Shown: positions 1 to 9,832 of the stretch, one piece after another
Layout of the letters: each line of letters begins with the position of its first letter
Numbering within the stretch: position 1 is the stretch's first letter
Assembly: GCA_037178625.1 (NCBI GenBank)
Contig: CM074141.1
Coordinates: 1,612,001-1,676,000, forward strand
Reading direction: 5' to 3'
From: Skeletonema tropicum
Lineage: Eukaryota > Bacillariophyta > Thalassiosirophyceae > Thalassiosirales > Thalassiosiraceae
Length of the DNA stretch: 64,000 nucleotides
Notes under the pieces: model-generated
Databases searched by the model: none
What the model was told of the DNA's origin: nothing
Seen by the model: the letters and a program-made list of their open reading frames with translations, nothing else
Position numbers and translations under genes: made by a program

Positions 1-65
1 AGTAGATTGGATCAATGAACAAGGCATTACATGAGGTCCTGCGACTTGTTCAACTTTGGGCATGA

Positions 66-1012
66 AAGCAAGTTCACGAAAGCGCCGGCACCAACCTGCG
101 GTTGCACAAATGTGATCGTAATCACTCTTCTTTGTGTCCTTCTTGTCTGGATGCTCCGGAGACATGCACTCATGTGTTAACGTGTAATGAAGAGAATAGG
201 GTGAAATGTTTTCAGATGTCAGCGGATAATCTAAACTCCTGGCAGCAATCGGTGGGAACATGTGACGTGCTGGAACAGTATATCATGAGGATTGTGAGGG
301 CTCGGAATGGCAACAGTTTTATGGGTTGTATTGCTGATCAGGGCCCGATTGCGCAGAAATTGGCTCGTTCGCAAGATCAGATCGGATGGCGGCGGTTATA
401 TCGAAGGAGTTCTGCGTGATTCAAGAGACACATCGTCGTCTTGGGGGCAGTTATCTTTCTGGAGCAAAATGGGCACAGAGCTTCTCAATCAAGCTGATGG
501 AGAGGACCCATGGACAGTGGCTGGTGAGGAATTTCTTGATTCATGATAAAATGTCGGGTATGCTTGCGTTAGAGAGGAAGGGGAGCTACAAATAGCTATA
601 GAGGAGCAGCAAGAGATGGGCTTAGAAGGGCTAGGAGAGGAGGATGAATATTTGATGGAAATCAATCTCGGTGACCTCGAAACGACTTCTGGTGAACATC
701 AGGCTTATTGGCTGCTTTCCGTGAAAGCAGCACGTGATGCCTTCTTAATCCGCCGCCAGCGGGCTAAGCAGCACTTCGACGCAGTCAACACAACCACGGA
801 TAGAGATGGGTATATGCTTACACTCTCGTGCAAATACTTGCATTTGTATATCTCGCATGTATTCAGGCTTATTGACATCCGCGTCAATATATCCCGGGCT
901 CTTATGAGCTGTGGTAGGAGAGACAACCCTCTCCAGTGGTTCCGACTGCGACGCTGTTTGGTTCTGCCCTCGGCGTATGAAGACTCCAATTGTTGGTTCA
1001 ATGATGTCTAGG
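66..1012 (+). pseudogene. Decayed retroelement coding remnant (C-terminal Cys/His part)
   Basis: The stretch reads as one protein spread over three frames. The first part (to about 419) has a zinc-knuckle-like CPSCLDAPETCTHVLTC (C-x2-C...H-x3-C) as found downstream of the reverse transcriptase domain in many retroelements. The second frame (about 386-595) contains ETHRRLGGSYLSGAKW and ERTHGQWLVRNFLIHDK. The third (from about 598) contains EEDEYLMEINLGDLETTSGE and ARDAFLIRRQRAKQ. No reverse transcriptase core is in the window, so the element is either cut by the window edge or 5' truncated. A shorter match to its end lies on the minus strand near 32.8 kb. Assignment to a retroelement is inferred from the zinc knuckle and the broken, repeated nature; the exact class is unknown. 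Confidence 0.55.
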
Positions 1013-1265
1013 TAGAGATAATGCAACATTTGCCTAATTTCTTAGGTGATATGATAATAGGTATGCAACGCTGCTCGCCTCGTGCTACCTGTGGAGAGAG
1101 GAGAGCTAGCGGAGAGAGACAGACTGAGGACACAGGTAGGATACTTAGTCGGTAATAAGGTTGAACTTTGTTTATTCAATGAATGTATTGGTAAACAGAT
1201 TTAGGCGCAGCAATAAGCAAGGTAAAGGGTAGTCATTATTATTGTTCTGCTCCCAGCACAGCTCT

Positions 1266-1901
1266 CTAGTTGTTCGCATTTCTAATACCCCTTAGGAAGC
1301 GGCTATTCTCACAAGATGGTTGCTTAATGGGGCAGTTCATCGTTCCACCTCCACTCATGGAGCAGCAAGATGGGCGGCCACCATTGGGATAGCAATTGCA
1401 ATCTGGCTGATATGTACAATAGTTCCACCACACATATCCCTGAGGACCAGGATAGTTGATGCACATGGCATTATAGTTTGGACAGTTCCGGCCGCCATCA
1501 TGGCTGCAACAATAGAACGGGCCCGTGAACTCCTCCCCGGCATAGATGTTGCACATGGTATTATAGCTTGGACAGTTAAGGCCGTCATTATAGCTGCAGC
1601 ACTCAGGTCTTCCGGTCTTGTAGCACGAGTAATCAGGAGAACGAGTACAAATGCTTGATCCGGGTGCAGACGAAGAGACGATCTGAACTGCACCCAACAA
1701 ATCTGGTGCCACATTTTCGTTGGATCCTCTCACCTTTCGTGTCCCGAGATCGACATGATGTGATACCGGATCGCGGCGTGGTCCTTGTTCATCACTTACT
1801 GGGATGATATTTCTTTCGATTACGTCTGCTAATGCAGATGGTGCAGCAGCAGCAGAGAAAAAAATGAAGATGGTAGTTGTGGAAGCGGAGGTAAATTTCA
1901 T
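1266..1901 (-). CDS. Secreted Cys-rich repeat protein (paralog 1)
   Basis: The 211-residue protein starts at the ATG at 1901; the frame is open further upstream but without another ATG. Residues 1 to about 26 form a signal peptide (hydrophobic core, small residues, cleavage after ALADV), so it should be secreted or cell-wall bound. A charged pro-region follows (ERNIIPVSDEQGPRRDPVSHH). The rest is Cys-rich modules of the form CTRSPDYSCYKTGRPECCS...NCPSYNTMC and CNCYPNGGRPSCCS...NCPIKQPSCE. The protein at 20862-21596 on the other strand is a close paralog: both share the signal, pro-region, last module and SRFLRG tail. This copy has an extra central CC...NCPNYNAMC module and lacks the Cys/Pro-rich linker of the paralog. 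The function is unknown; the disulfide-rich pattern suggests an extracellular structural or binding role. Confidence 0.8.
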   Translation of the reverse strand: MKFTSASTTTIFIFFSAAAAPSALADVIERNIIPVSDEQGPRRDPVSHHVDLGTRKVRGSNENVAPDLLGAVQIVSSSAPGSSICTRSPDYSCYKTGRPECCSYNDGLNCPSYNTMCNIYAGEEFTGPFYCCSHDGGRNCPNYNAMCINYPGPQGYVWWNYCTYQPDCNCYPNGGRPSCCSMSGGGTMNCPIKQPSCENSRFLRGIRNANN

Positions 1902-2100
1902 TTTGAACTTGAACTTGGACGATGTATTTTGATGAAACAAGAGATTTGTCAGTTTGAACTCTACGGATACTATTTGTCGATGTTGTTGATGATGATACAA
2001 TTTTCTTTTTTATGAGCATTAGTGATGGTGATGGACCAACTAAGTACTTATGTATGCAGGTTCGATCGTAACAAGAGGCTTCCATCTTCTTTCCATCTTG

Positions 2101-2319
2101 CTATTCAATTTGATAGATTTCTGATCTTGGTTGTGTTGTGAGTTGTGACATCTTCGCACCTCGGCTCGTAAATGACGGCACGGCCGGATGAAAAGATGAT
2201 ATTATTTGTACCCGTTTATCTTCATTTTCTGGAATTTTCGCCCGCCTACATACACAAGACACAAGAATAAGAGTCAAAGTAAAGAGTGGAGGCAAGAACA
2301 ATGATGATGTGGATGTCAT
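2101..2319 (-). CDS. Possible small secreted protein or first exon
   Basis: From the ATG at 2319 the frame encodes about 72 residues beginning MTSTSSLFLPPLFTLTLILV, a plausible signal peptide or anchor. The remainder has no recognisable domain. A GT dinucleotide shortly after the hydrophobic stretch could be a splice donor, so this may be only a first exon. It lies head to tail with the secreted Cys-rich gene on the same strand. It may also be a chance frame in the promoter region between two divergent genes. Confidence 0.22.
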   Translation of the reverse strand: MTSTSSLFLPPLFTLTLILVSCVCRRAKIPENEDKRVQIISSFHPAVPSFTSRGAKMSQLTTQPRSEIYQIE

Positions 2320-2451
2320 AAAGCTCTTAGACTCGTGCTTGCGCTTATGTACGAGCTGCTGTTCTGAACTAAACAACTTGCAGAAGTTGCTGTGTTCATG
2401 TTGATTTCATAATTAAATTGAAGTCTTCAATTCATCACATCATTAGATATC

Positions 2452-3894
2452 ATGACATCATCACAAAGACACCGTCACTCACTGCTCACCCAACCAGACA
2501 TCAATACTCGACAAAAGCGAATTTGGGATCTCCTCCGCCACATCCCATCCTTCATGTTCCGATTCCTCCGCCTACTCTCATTTGTCGTCTCTTTGTTACC
2601 CGCCTTTGCCGTCTTTTTGTATCATTATTTTTCATGCGATCGGATTGCCGTATACTACGGTGTCAAGGATGCGATTGGGGAGTATGGGGAGAGGAAGTGG
2701 TTGTCGAGACATTATTTGGATATGTATGGAAGCCGTGCTCATGTAAATGAATATGAAGCGACGAAGAAGAAGCCTGTAGTGATATTTTTAACAGGTGGGG
2801 CGTGGATCATTGGCTACAGAATGTGGGGATGTCTATTAGCAAGAGCACTCGTCCCATTCGGTATTTTAGTCATCATACCCGACTATCACAACTTTCCGAA
2901 AGTCAACATCAAGGGGATGGTAGATGATGTTGACATGAGTATCCAATGGGTGCTAGATCATGTGGAGGAATATGGGGGAGATAAGAATAGGGTGGTATTA
3001 GTTGGACAAAGTGCTGGTGCGCATATTGGTGGTGTGGTTGTGGCCAAGAAGGTTTTGGATTGGATACAACAGCAAAAGTCGTACAAAGGAGGTGGAGAAG
3101 ACTGTCGCCATCTTAAATCGACATATTCTCCACAGCAACTATGCGGATTCATAACAACATCGTCGCCTCACAATTTAGTGACGATGAGATCGGTATTCCA
3201 TCGTCATGGGTTGAGTGCCAGTGTACAAAGGAGTATATTTGGTGGTGTCAGTGGCAGCAATGATGATGACCTGATTAATGATATTGCCAAGTCTGTCGCT
3301 GCAAGTGATGATTTGGATGTGTTCGAGTTATGGAGCCCCTACCACTTGGTGAAGAAGTGTCAAACAGAATATATTAGTTTGATCAGTGAGGGAAACGCCA
3401 ACGGAAGCATCACCAGCAACAACAACAATGAACGCATGGATCATCTGAAAGACATCTTTCCAAAACTGTGCGTAATCCATGGAACAGCCGACAAAACAGT
3501 CCCAGTCGAAGAAGCAATCGAGTTCCTTTCACTATTATCCAACTTACAAATACCAGCATTATCAAAGATGTATCCAGGGTGGAGTCATACTGATCCCATA
3601 TTGGAGAAGCCCATGTTGGGCAATCATTTGTATCATCGCGATGTATATGAGCTGGTGTGTAGGTGGACTGGCAGGAGAAGCACAAAAATTGATGACAGGA
3701 TTGGATTCTACAATGATGACATGGAGCGCAACAGTGAACACAAATCGGAAAATGCAGAAACTATAGTGGATGATTCGTCAAAAACAACGGAGGGCGACTT
3801 CAATCTTCTACCGTTTGACGAGACACATAGCATACTTCGACCTATTTGTCCAACGGCACTAGTAGAAACTGCAAGAGTGTGCAATCCATTCTAA
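2452..3894 (+). CDS. ICME: Isoprenylcysteine methylesterase-like alpha/beta hydrolase
   Basis: A 480-residue single-exon protein. An N-terminal hydrophobic segment (about residues 35-60, FMFRFLRLLSFVVSLLPAFA) should anchor it in a membrane. The hydrolase core has the ICME/prenylcysteine methylesterase signature GGAWIIGYRMWGCLL (oxyanion-hole region), DYHNFPKVNIKGMVDD, and the nucleophile elbow GQSAG with Ser187. The probable catalytic Asp347 is in HGTADKTVP and His379 in WSHTDP. In plants this enzyme removes the methyl ester from C-terminal prenylcysteine of CaaX proteins at the ER/Golgi; the substrate here is inferred from the motif match. The C-terminal 80 residues after the core are polar and not conserved. 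The start is the first ATG after in-frame stops and gives the membrane segment close to the N-terminus. Confidence 0.85.
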   Translation: MTSSQRHRHSLLTQPDINTRQKRIWDLLRHIPSFMFRFLRLLSFVVSLLPAFAVFLYHYFSCDRIAVYYGVKDAIGEYGERKWLSRHYLDMYGSRAHVNEYEATKKKPVVIFLTGGAWIIGYRMWGCLLARALVPFGILVIIPDYHNFPKVNIKGMVDDVDMSIQWVLDHVEEYGGDKNRVVLVGQSAGAHIGGVVVAKKVLDWIQQQKSYKGGGEDCRHLKSTYSPQQLCGFITTSSPHNLVTMRSVFHRHGLSASVQRSIFGGVSGSNDDDLINDIAKSVAASDDLDVFELWSPYHLVKKCQTEYISLISEGNANGSITSNNNNERMDHLKDIFPKLCVIHGTADKTVPVEEAIEFLSLLSNLQIPALSKMYPGWSHTDPILEKPMLGNHLYHRDVYELVCRWTGRRSTKIDDRIGFYNDDMERNSEHKSENAETIVDDSSKTTEGDFNLLPFDETHSILRPICPTALVETARVCNPF

Positions 3895-4009
3895 TGTGCT
3901 GCAAAGAATATATGTTATTGTGTAATTCAAGAAGAGTTTCTGTGTATGTACATAAAGTAGGTCATAAATAGAATATATTTCTTTTCCATTGGTACTCACT
4001 TCCCTTCAC

Positions 4010-4762
4010 CTACTTCTTCTTCTCGTCATCTTCATCCCCTTCCTCCTTTCCCTCTACAATAATAAACTCCTTCAACTCATTCCAAAGCTTCTCCCTCTCC
4101 TCACCTTCCACAGCACCCTTCAATTTCGCTGTTCGTTCTTGTCCATCGACGGCAAACCACAATTTACAAACGTGTGTATCAGTTTCTTCTTCGGCTAATG
4201 GGAGGGCCACCTTGTCAGAAACGTATATTGGTGGTCCAGAAGCGAGTAGTCGACGCAGCTCTGCTTGACAGTCTGTTTTCTTAACTCTATCGACATATTG
4301 TTGAAACTGTGTGTCAAGTAGCTTCGATTGAATTTGTGATTTGTTTTTATTTGAGCATTGTAATTTAATGAGATTCCATTGATGCAGGCAAGTCGGATTG
4401 AATCGTTAATTCTCATGCAAATCAAATCATCGCCTGTATTTGTTTCAAAGCCAATCCAAACTCACCTGCTGCACGACACATAATTCAAATTGTGCAGGCT
4501 GCCACTTCATAGAAGGATAGGACTGAAACTCAACTGTAAAATTCCACCGAAAATATTAGTACGAACGATCGTGATATGATAACAGGCATGTCGAACTGCA
4601 AGGGGTCACACAAAATAAAAATTGAGGTCATAATATCATAAGTGCCAAAAATCGACACGTACCATAATTTTGATCTTCTTCTGTGATATCCTCCATCGTG
4701 CATAGGCAGCACATCCCCTCTGTGGGCTTCCCGTGCTCATAGTCGGTACTTGATGATGCCAT
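4010..4762 (-). CDS. Three-exon gene for a small acidic-tailed protein of unknown function
   Basis: Reading the minus strand, three exons join in frame: 4663-4762, 4466-4533 and 4010-4306. Donors are GTACGT and GTGAGT and acceptors end TACAG and ACACAG. The product is 154 residues and begins MASSSTDYEHGKPTEGMCCLC. The middle exon encodes EFQSYPSMKWQPAQFELCVV, and the last exon LASGPPIYVSDKVALPLAEE, then HVCKLWFAVDGQERTAKLKG. The tail is Glu/Asp/Lys rich (EEGDEDDEKKK). Exon lengths 100 + 68 + 297 keep the frame to the TAG at 4010. I do not recognise the family. The clean splice signals, the continuous non-repetitive protein and the simple-repeat promoter upstream (CT repeats near 4818) support a real, expressed gene. 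Confidence 0.7.
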
Positions 4763-4895
4763 GGTAGTGTGGAGTAGTTGCTTGCTCGTTGCTCGTTGCT
4801 CGTTGTTCGAAGATATCTCTCTCTCTCTCTACATAGAGTGGTAGAGTGTAGAGTGTGTGGATGGCCGGCGTGTGTGCTGTGTGCTGTGTGCTGTG

Positions 4896-5036
4896 TAGGC
4901 GTGCCATACTGTAGTGGGCGCTTTTCATGGTGTGTTGTGGGCGGCGCCCACGTGGGGATTATATCGGGTATAAATGAGCTGAAACTACCCATAAATTACC
5001 CTTATATCCACCAAAAATCCCCAATATACCCTGTCA
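4896..5036. repeat. Degenerate copy of the 11.9-kb MITE
   Basis: The sequence TAGGC...TAGTGGGCGCTTTT...GGGCGGCGCCCAC followed by ...TAAATTACCC matches the left two thirds of the MITE at 11918-12107, with many changes. The right terminus is not recognisable. It lies just upstream of the three-exon gene, as the other copy lies just upstream of the gene at 12224. Confidence 0.45.
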
Positions 5037-5300
5037 AGCCTCTCCTCAAACCATGGTGTCAATCTCGTCTGAGCACACTCAGAGATAGCCACGATAACAT
5101 TTCAAACAACATCTCGCGTCCACTCAATTGTTGAAAACTGTCGCTGCTGTTGTCCTTGATGCGATCTTCCCTCCGGTTTGGATTGATTTGCTGTGAGAAA
5201 CTTATATGCTGCAAGCACACGCGTGCCTCTTTTTCAATGATGCTCTCAGTGATTGCATAACACTAATGATATCTAATCTGATTAACTTTGTATTTATTTA
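5037..5300. other. Intergenic, no feature seen
   Basis: No long frame, repeat or hairpin was recognised between the degenerate repeat and the possible exon at 5301. Confidence 0.5.
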
Positions 5301-6815
5301 ATGACGACGATCGACGGCTCTGACGGAAGCTCACAATATGCAATACCATTTTATGGCCAATGGCGATGGCTGAACGACGACCCAAGGGCAAAAGAAGCGG
5401 ATGTCATGGTAGGCATGTATCTTGTGTCTTTGTCTTACTCATAATAATATATAGATCATAGAGAAAAATCACATTTTTCACGTGATTGGACATGTGTGAC
5501 TACTACTTATGTGACCATGTATGTGATTACACGGTTGAAAAAATAGTTGCAAATACTCCCGAGTACATCATACAAGCATAGGAGTAATAAATAGGCTGTT
5601 TGCTACTTAGCTAGCGCACGTTGTATGCGGGAGTGGAACTTTGTACTCGACGTGTCGCAGCGCGCTTGGAAATGGGAGCTCGACCAAATTCCAATCAGAG
5701 TCCAAAACTAAGCTAAGACCATACTAATTCCTATGTACAATTCCGGCTGTAGCCGAATGCTGGAGATCGATTTTCAGAAAACAATCATGATGGCCGCTGT
5801 TTCCCCTACGTTTCCGCTAGTATTTCGATGTCAATAATACCACCTCCACATCGATACCATGGCGCAAAACTCTCACAAAAAGAAATCCGACGCAGCATGG
5901 GTAAAACAATGAAAGAATTCGCACTATTTAGGGTGAGGAGGAGCTCCTCGCAAAGGAGACACAACATGGTACACAATAGGTACACAATCTACAAAAAGAT
6001 TCTTGAATGCCCAATCAGAGTAGAGAAACAGCTCAGCGCTGGTGGATCTACACTCGGATTTGTCAAACTACTGCCATGTACTTGTGGCTATAATCACACT
6101 CTGCACGAACATCTGCCGCATTCAAGAGTGTGTCGCTACAGCTCTAAAATGAATTGGCAGGCCGTGCTGGAATTGATACGAGTTCAAGAAGGTATATCTA
6201 TGAGAGACTGCTTCAAGAAGCAGCTGGTAAAGAGTACGAAGCTTGGCGTCTGGGGTTGATCCAGGATCCAGGATGCATATATTCCGGAACGACTGTGCCT
6301 CCACTTCACCGTGTGGGTTTTGAAAGTGCAAAAGCATCGGCAAATAACATCATGAAAGCTGTAGGGAACGCGCCTTTGAGATGTGGAACCATCGATGAAA
6401 TGAGCCAACAATTTGCTACCCAAGTGCAATCTCTGTTAGATAGCACTACCCATAAAGAAAGAATGTCTTGACATTTCGACGCGGTGGAATGGGGGCCGCT
6501 ATCGGTGCTACCTCTCTCTCTCTCTCTGTGTATGTTCCTGCTGCTGCGATGGGTAGACAAGTGGTTGAAGCTCCGACATTGGGACAAGTAACAAACGAAG
6601 TAAGAGACGAATGGCAACAAAGCCGTCACCCAAGAAGAAAAGAAGAACTAATGTACCAAAAGTTATTGATCCGGTATTGGAAAGTAGAAGAGAGGCTGCT
6701 GCACCTAACAATGCGTCAGAAGGGAATTACACAAGAACAAATCATTGAAAATAGGATACGATGCCAAGTCTTCAGGCTGCTGGAGTTTCAGTATCAAAAC
6801 GTGGGAAGTGTATGA
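5301..6815 (+). pseudogene. Unresolved gene-like stretch, possibly decayed or multi-exon
   Basis: A possible first exon (5301-5408) reads MTTIDGSDGSSQYAIPFYGQ through EADVM and ends at a GTAGGC donor. From 5828 an open frame encodes a basic protein with a Cys/His pattern, ECPIRVEKQL...PCTCGYNHTLHEHLPH, which loosely resembles FAR1/MULE-type N-terminal zinc motifs. Around 6180 the coding-like signal moves to another frame (RRYIYERLLQEAAGKEYEAW, then SAKASANNIMKAVGNAPLRC, ending near 6471). A Lys/Arg-rich stretch is seen at 6600-6700 (SPKKKRRTNVPKVIDPVLES). A CT repeat sits at 6512-6527. I cannot build one consistent model. It is either a multi-exon gene or a decaying transposon gene; the MULE link is a weak resemblance only. 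Confidence 0.3.
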
Positions 6816-6831
6816 AAGGCTAAAATTTGAA

Positions 6832-7110
6832 TGGTTATCGACCACGAATTATACCACAATTACGGTGAAAAACGAGATGAAAGTAAAAATGATTATATAA
6901 AGCGAAGGTACGAAGAGTCGAAGGCAGGCAAATAGTGCATAATAAGCGAAGAAGGAGCAATTGCATCATCATCTTCTTCTCTCATCGTAGGAGTAGATTC
7001 TGGCTGAGGCTCGCTTCGCTCGCCTTTCTTCCCCTCTTTTCCCCCCGCTTTTTCCCTCTCTTTTCCCCCGACCCTGAATTCCCTGCTCGAGAGAGAGCTC
7101 GCATTTGATA
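6832..7110. other. Intergenic, low-complexity minus-strand frame only
   Basis: A short minus-strand frame here encodes a Lys/Glu/Gly-rich peptide that reflects purine/pyrimidine bias rather than a domain. Nothing else was recognised. Confidence 0.4.
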
Positions 7111-7150
7111 ATCCCAATCAAGCATTTTGCGAACGGCACTTTTGTGCCGT
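7111..7150. repeat. Degenerate left end of an E1-type element
   Basis: ATCCCAATCAAGCATTTTG followed by an inverted repeat with arms CGAACGGCAC and GTGCCGT around TTTT matches the left end and first palindrome of E1 (7275), with a 3-4 base insertion. It is oriented like E1 and lies 160 bases before it, so it is probably an older neighbouring or nested copy. Its palindrome is of the E1 type, not the E2 type. Confidence 0.6.
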
Positions 7151-7274
7151 ATTCCTATGACGTGAGCATAGGCCTTTTATATACCGTTTTGCTACTTACT
7201 CCGACGCAGTCCTCGTGCATTTGTTAGATGATCCAACGTGTGGCCTTTAGGTCACGTTCTTGTGTGGAAGGCCT

Positions 7275-7618
7275 ATATCCCAACCATTTTGAGAACGGCA
7301 CCTCGGTGCCGTTCTTGTGTTGGGCCCAGTACCCGTAGGGCTTGAGAACGGCACCGAGGTGCCGTTCTTGAAATCCCGTTTGTTAGCGGGCAAAGCTAGG
7401 CAGCTCCTAACGGCATTTTTTCAAAAAAGCTGTAGCCCTTGTATGCAATAATAAGATCTATAGGCCACATTTTGACTCATGCTTTATCCTAACAAAGATT
7501 TTGAGGCCTATTGCCTTTTTGAGAACGGCACCGAGGTGCCGTTCTCCTCTCCACGTAGAAACATACCATCAGAGTTCTACAGAGAACGGGTGCCGTTCAA
7601 AAAAAATGGTTGGGATAT
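7275..7618. mobile_element. Palindrome-rich non-autonomous element E1
   Basis: The 344-bp element is bounded by perfect 16-bp inverted termini ATATCCCAACCATTTT (7275-7290 and 7603-7618). It holds palindromic modules with arms AGAACGGCAC and GTGCCGTTCT at 7292-7315, 7345-7368 and 7522-7545. A fourth, at 7583-7598, has lost 7 inner bases. Between them lies a conserved scaffold including TGTTGGGCCCAGTACCCGTA and GTTAGCGGGCAAAGCTAGGC. There is no convincing coding frame and no clear target-site duplication. The same scaffold and termini occur at 55554-55917 with different palindromes. It is probably a MITE-like element; the autonomous partner is not in the window. Confidence 0.75.
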
Positions 7619-8113
7619 GTACTTTTTACTTTCTTTTTTACTCTTTTTACCGAGAGCGAATCATAAACAAGTCGGAGTAGCAAACGCACTTTTGTTAGCC
7701 TTGCGGTTCAGTGAAAGTGAGTGATGGACAGAACATCCTTTTTTCATGTCCATATCCCTAACCCTAACTACAGAAAGGGTTCCTCTGTACTTTACTCTCT
7801 TCTGATGTGGACATATTCATTGCAGACCGGGATATCCCGCGAGTTGGACAAAATTTGTGCGTCCATTCATTCTCTCAATTCTTTCTGTCCAAAACAACAC
7901 TCACTTTCTCATCGCCCGGTCAAATATTCTGAGAACCAGTGACAGTGACAACAAGAGGTCTCTCAACGATGGCGAACCAGATCCTATCCGATCAGCCACG
8001 TACGTGACGAACCTGCGCGTGATATTCTTGCAACGCATCACATATTATTATTATTTAATGTAAAATAAGTATTGTATTGTTAGGGGAGCTGGAAGGAGCT
8101 GTACAATAACATC
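7619..8113. other. Intergenic
   Basis: Only short unsupported frames are present. Two tandem CCCTAA units lie at 7756-7767, too few to mean a telomere remnant. The stretch contains the promoter of the gene starting at 8114. Confidence 0.4.
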
Positions 8114-9710
8114 ATGGTCACGCTACTACTCCGGGCGATCAAGAGTTTGGCGCCGTCGCCGCCGCCGGAGGAGTCTGAGAAGCTAGAAGAAGAAGAAGAA
8201 GAAGAAGAGGCAGATAATAATCATCCGCCGCCTAACACGGAAGTGTCAAATACATCAAATATTTTTCCACGCAGTATTGCTCCTGCTCATCCTGCATCGA
8301 ATGATGTAATTGCAAATTGTCAGCAGTTATTTCCGCAGGAACGTCAAATTTTACCAGAAGAGGCAGATGATAATTTACATCCGCCGCCGCCATCAAACAC
8401 GGACGTGTTGAATACATCAAATATTTTTCCACCCAGTATTGCTCCTGCTCATCCTACATCGAGTGATGTAATTGCAAATCGTCAGCAATTGGTTCCGCAA
8501 ATTTTACCATTGCCAACACACCATCGAAGCAGCGCTTCTCAACTTGAACGTCTGCCCAACTTCCGCACTGGCTTTACGAATCAACTACGAAATGGTATTG
8601 GTCCCAATGATATCGCCAGAAGCCTCGTTGGTCATAATATTTTTTCTGCCCATCCTACCAGGCTTTCAATTCCTACCGATCAAATATTTCTCCACCCAGT
8701 CCATAACTTCCTTCGTAATCAGTGCATTGAAGTATTTGTATCAGACGGTATTAATAATTCCAAAAAGCGTGGACGTGGATCCAAATCCAACGTGGTAGGC
8801 TTGCGATGTGTGTATTGTAAACATGTTTCCAGACAAGAGAGGGCGAATCAAGCTGTGTCGTTTCCGTCAAAAACGGCGTATATCTATGAGTCTGTGAGGA
8901 ATTTCCAAAGGAGTCATTTTGAGGCATGTGAACACATTCCCGATCTGGTCAAAACGACCTATCGGGGGTTGACGCTACAAAATCACAGGAACATACAGGC
9001 GAAATATGTCAAGGTCTACATGGCAGGAAGCAGCCCGTGAGATTGGGATGGTAGAAACATCCAATGGTCTCATCTTTGGTGCACCCCCCAATACAAGTGG
9101 TACCCCCTCCAAGAAACTGCTAGCAATTATGAAGATTGCAGATAATCCTAGTGCAATGAAACATCTCCAAGAAGTTATCTTCCCCAAGGTGGATGACCGC
9201 ATAAAGAACTTGAAGTTTTCTCACATTAGTTCCGAAAAGACTCGCCAAGTGATTGAAAATTGTCGATCGGGAGAGGCAGCCTTTCTACATCCATCCGATT
9301 TTCCTACCGTAAGCGATTATCGCTATGTGTTATATCATCAATTCATCCCATGTCGACCTTCCGTTGTTGCATTGCGTCGACGAAAGACCAAACCAGAACA
9401 ATGGGATACTCTCTCGGGCCTTCGTTGTAAGTACTGCGCTGTAGGTACCACGGGGGAGGGAGGGTGTCACGTTCAAAGGGGGGTGTACTTCTTCCTTGAT
9501 CCAGAGTCGTTGCATGACTCTTACGGAATAACGGATCATATCATGACTTGTGAGTATGTCCCGATTGAAATTAAGGTTGCATTAAGAGAGTTACAGAGAC
9601 TGGCAGCAGAACATGGGGTGACTACCAAGAGAGGTGAGAAGCAACGATTCATGAAGAAACTGTGGGAACGACTGGCGAATTACTATCCAGCCGAAGGTTC
9701 TAAAAAATGA
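8114..9710 (+). pseudogene. Diatom-type protein with two LRCxYC...C motifs, broken by one frameshift
   Basis: Two frames join into one protein of about 530 residues if one base near 9020 is removed: the first frame ends KYVKVYMAGSSP, and the next frame, without the extra A, reads VYWQEAAREIGMVETSNGLIFG. The N-terminus is acidic and Pro-rich with an internal duplication of about 45 residues (TSNIFPRSIAPAHPASNDVIAN and TSNIFPPSIAPAHPTSSDVIAN, residues ~46-125). Two related Cys/His modules follow: GLRCVYCKHV...VSFPSKTAYIYESV...HFEACEHIP, and GLRCKYCAVG...GVYFFLDPESL...HIMTCEYVP. The spacing suggests two zinc-binding domains, each near a tyrosine/phenylalanine-rich strand. Function is unknown. 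The single break may be a pseudogene mutation or an assembly error. Confidence 0.6.
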
Positions 9711-9772
9711 GGGGGAGCTGGAATAATTTTAGTTTCTGCCAGACCCAATAATAATATCGCTATTGTAAATAA

Positions 9773-9832
9773 TTTATCCACTAATATGTAGACTCCTTTT
9801 CATAATCCTTAGCAACAATCACTATTGTTATT
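9773..9832. repeat. Target-site duplication, left copy
   Basis: Sixty bases starting TTTATCCACTAATATG and ending ATTGTTATT are identical to 11488-11547. The two copies flank the LINE exactly, next to its poly(A) tract on this side. Confidence 0.9.

Noticed and set aside
4778..5134. 118-residue plus-strand frame upstream of the three-exon gene
   Set aside because: It overlaps simple repeats and the degenerate MITE and encodes low-complexity Cys/Val-rich sequence; the opposite strand holds the real gene's promoter.
7756..7768. CCCTAACCCTAAC as interstitial telomere repeat
   Set aside because: Only two units; expected by chance or as a common short motif, and no end-like structure surrounds it.
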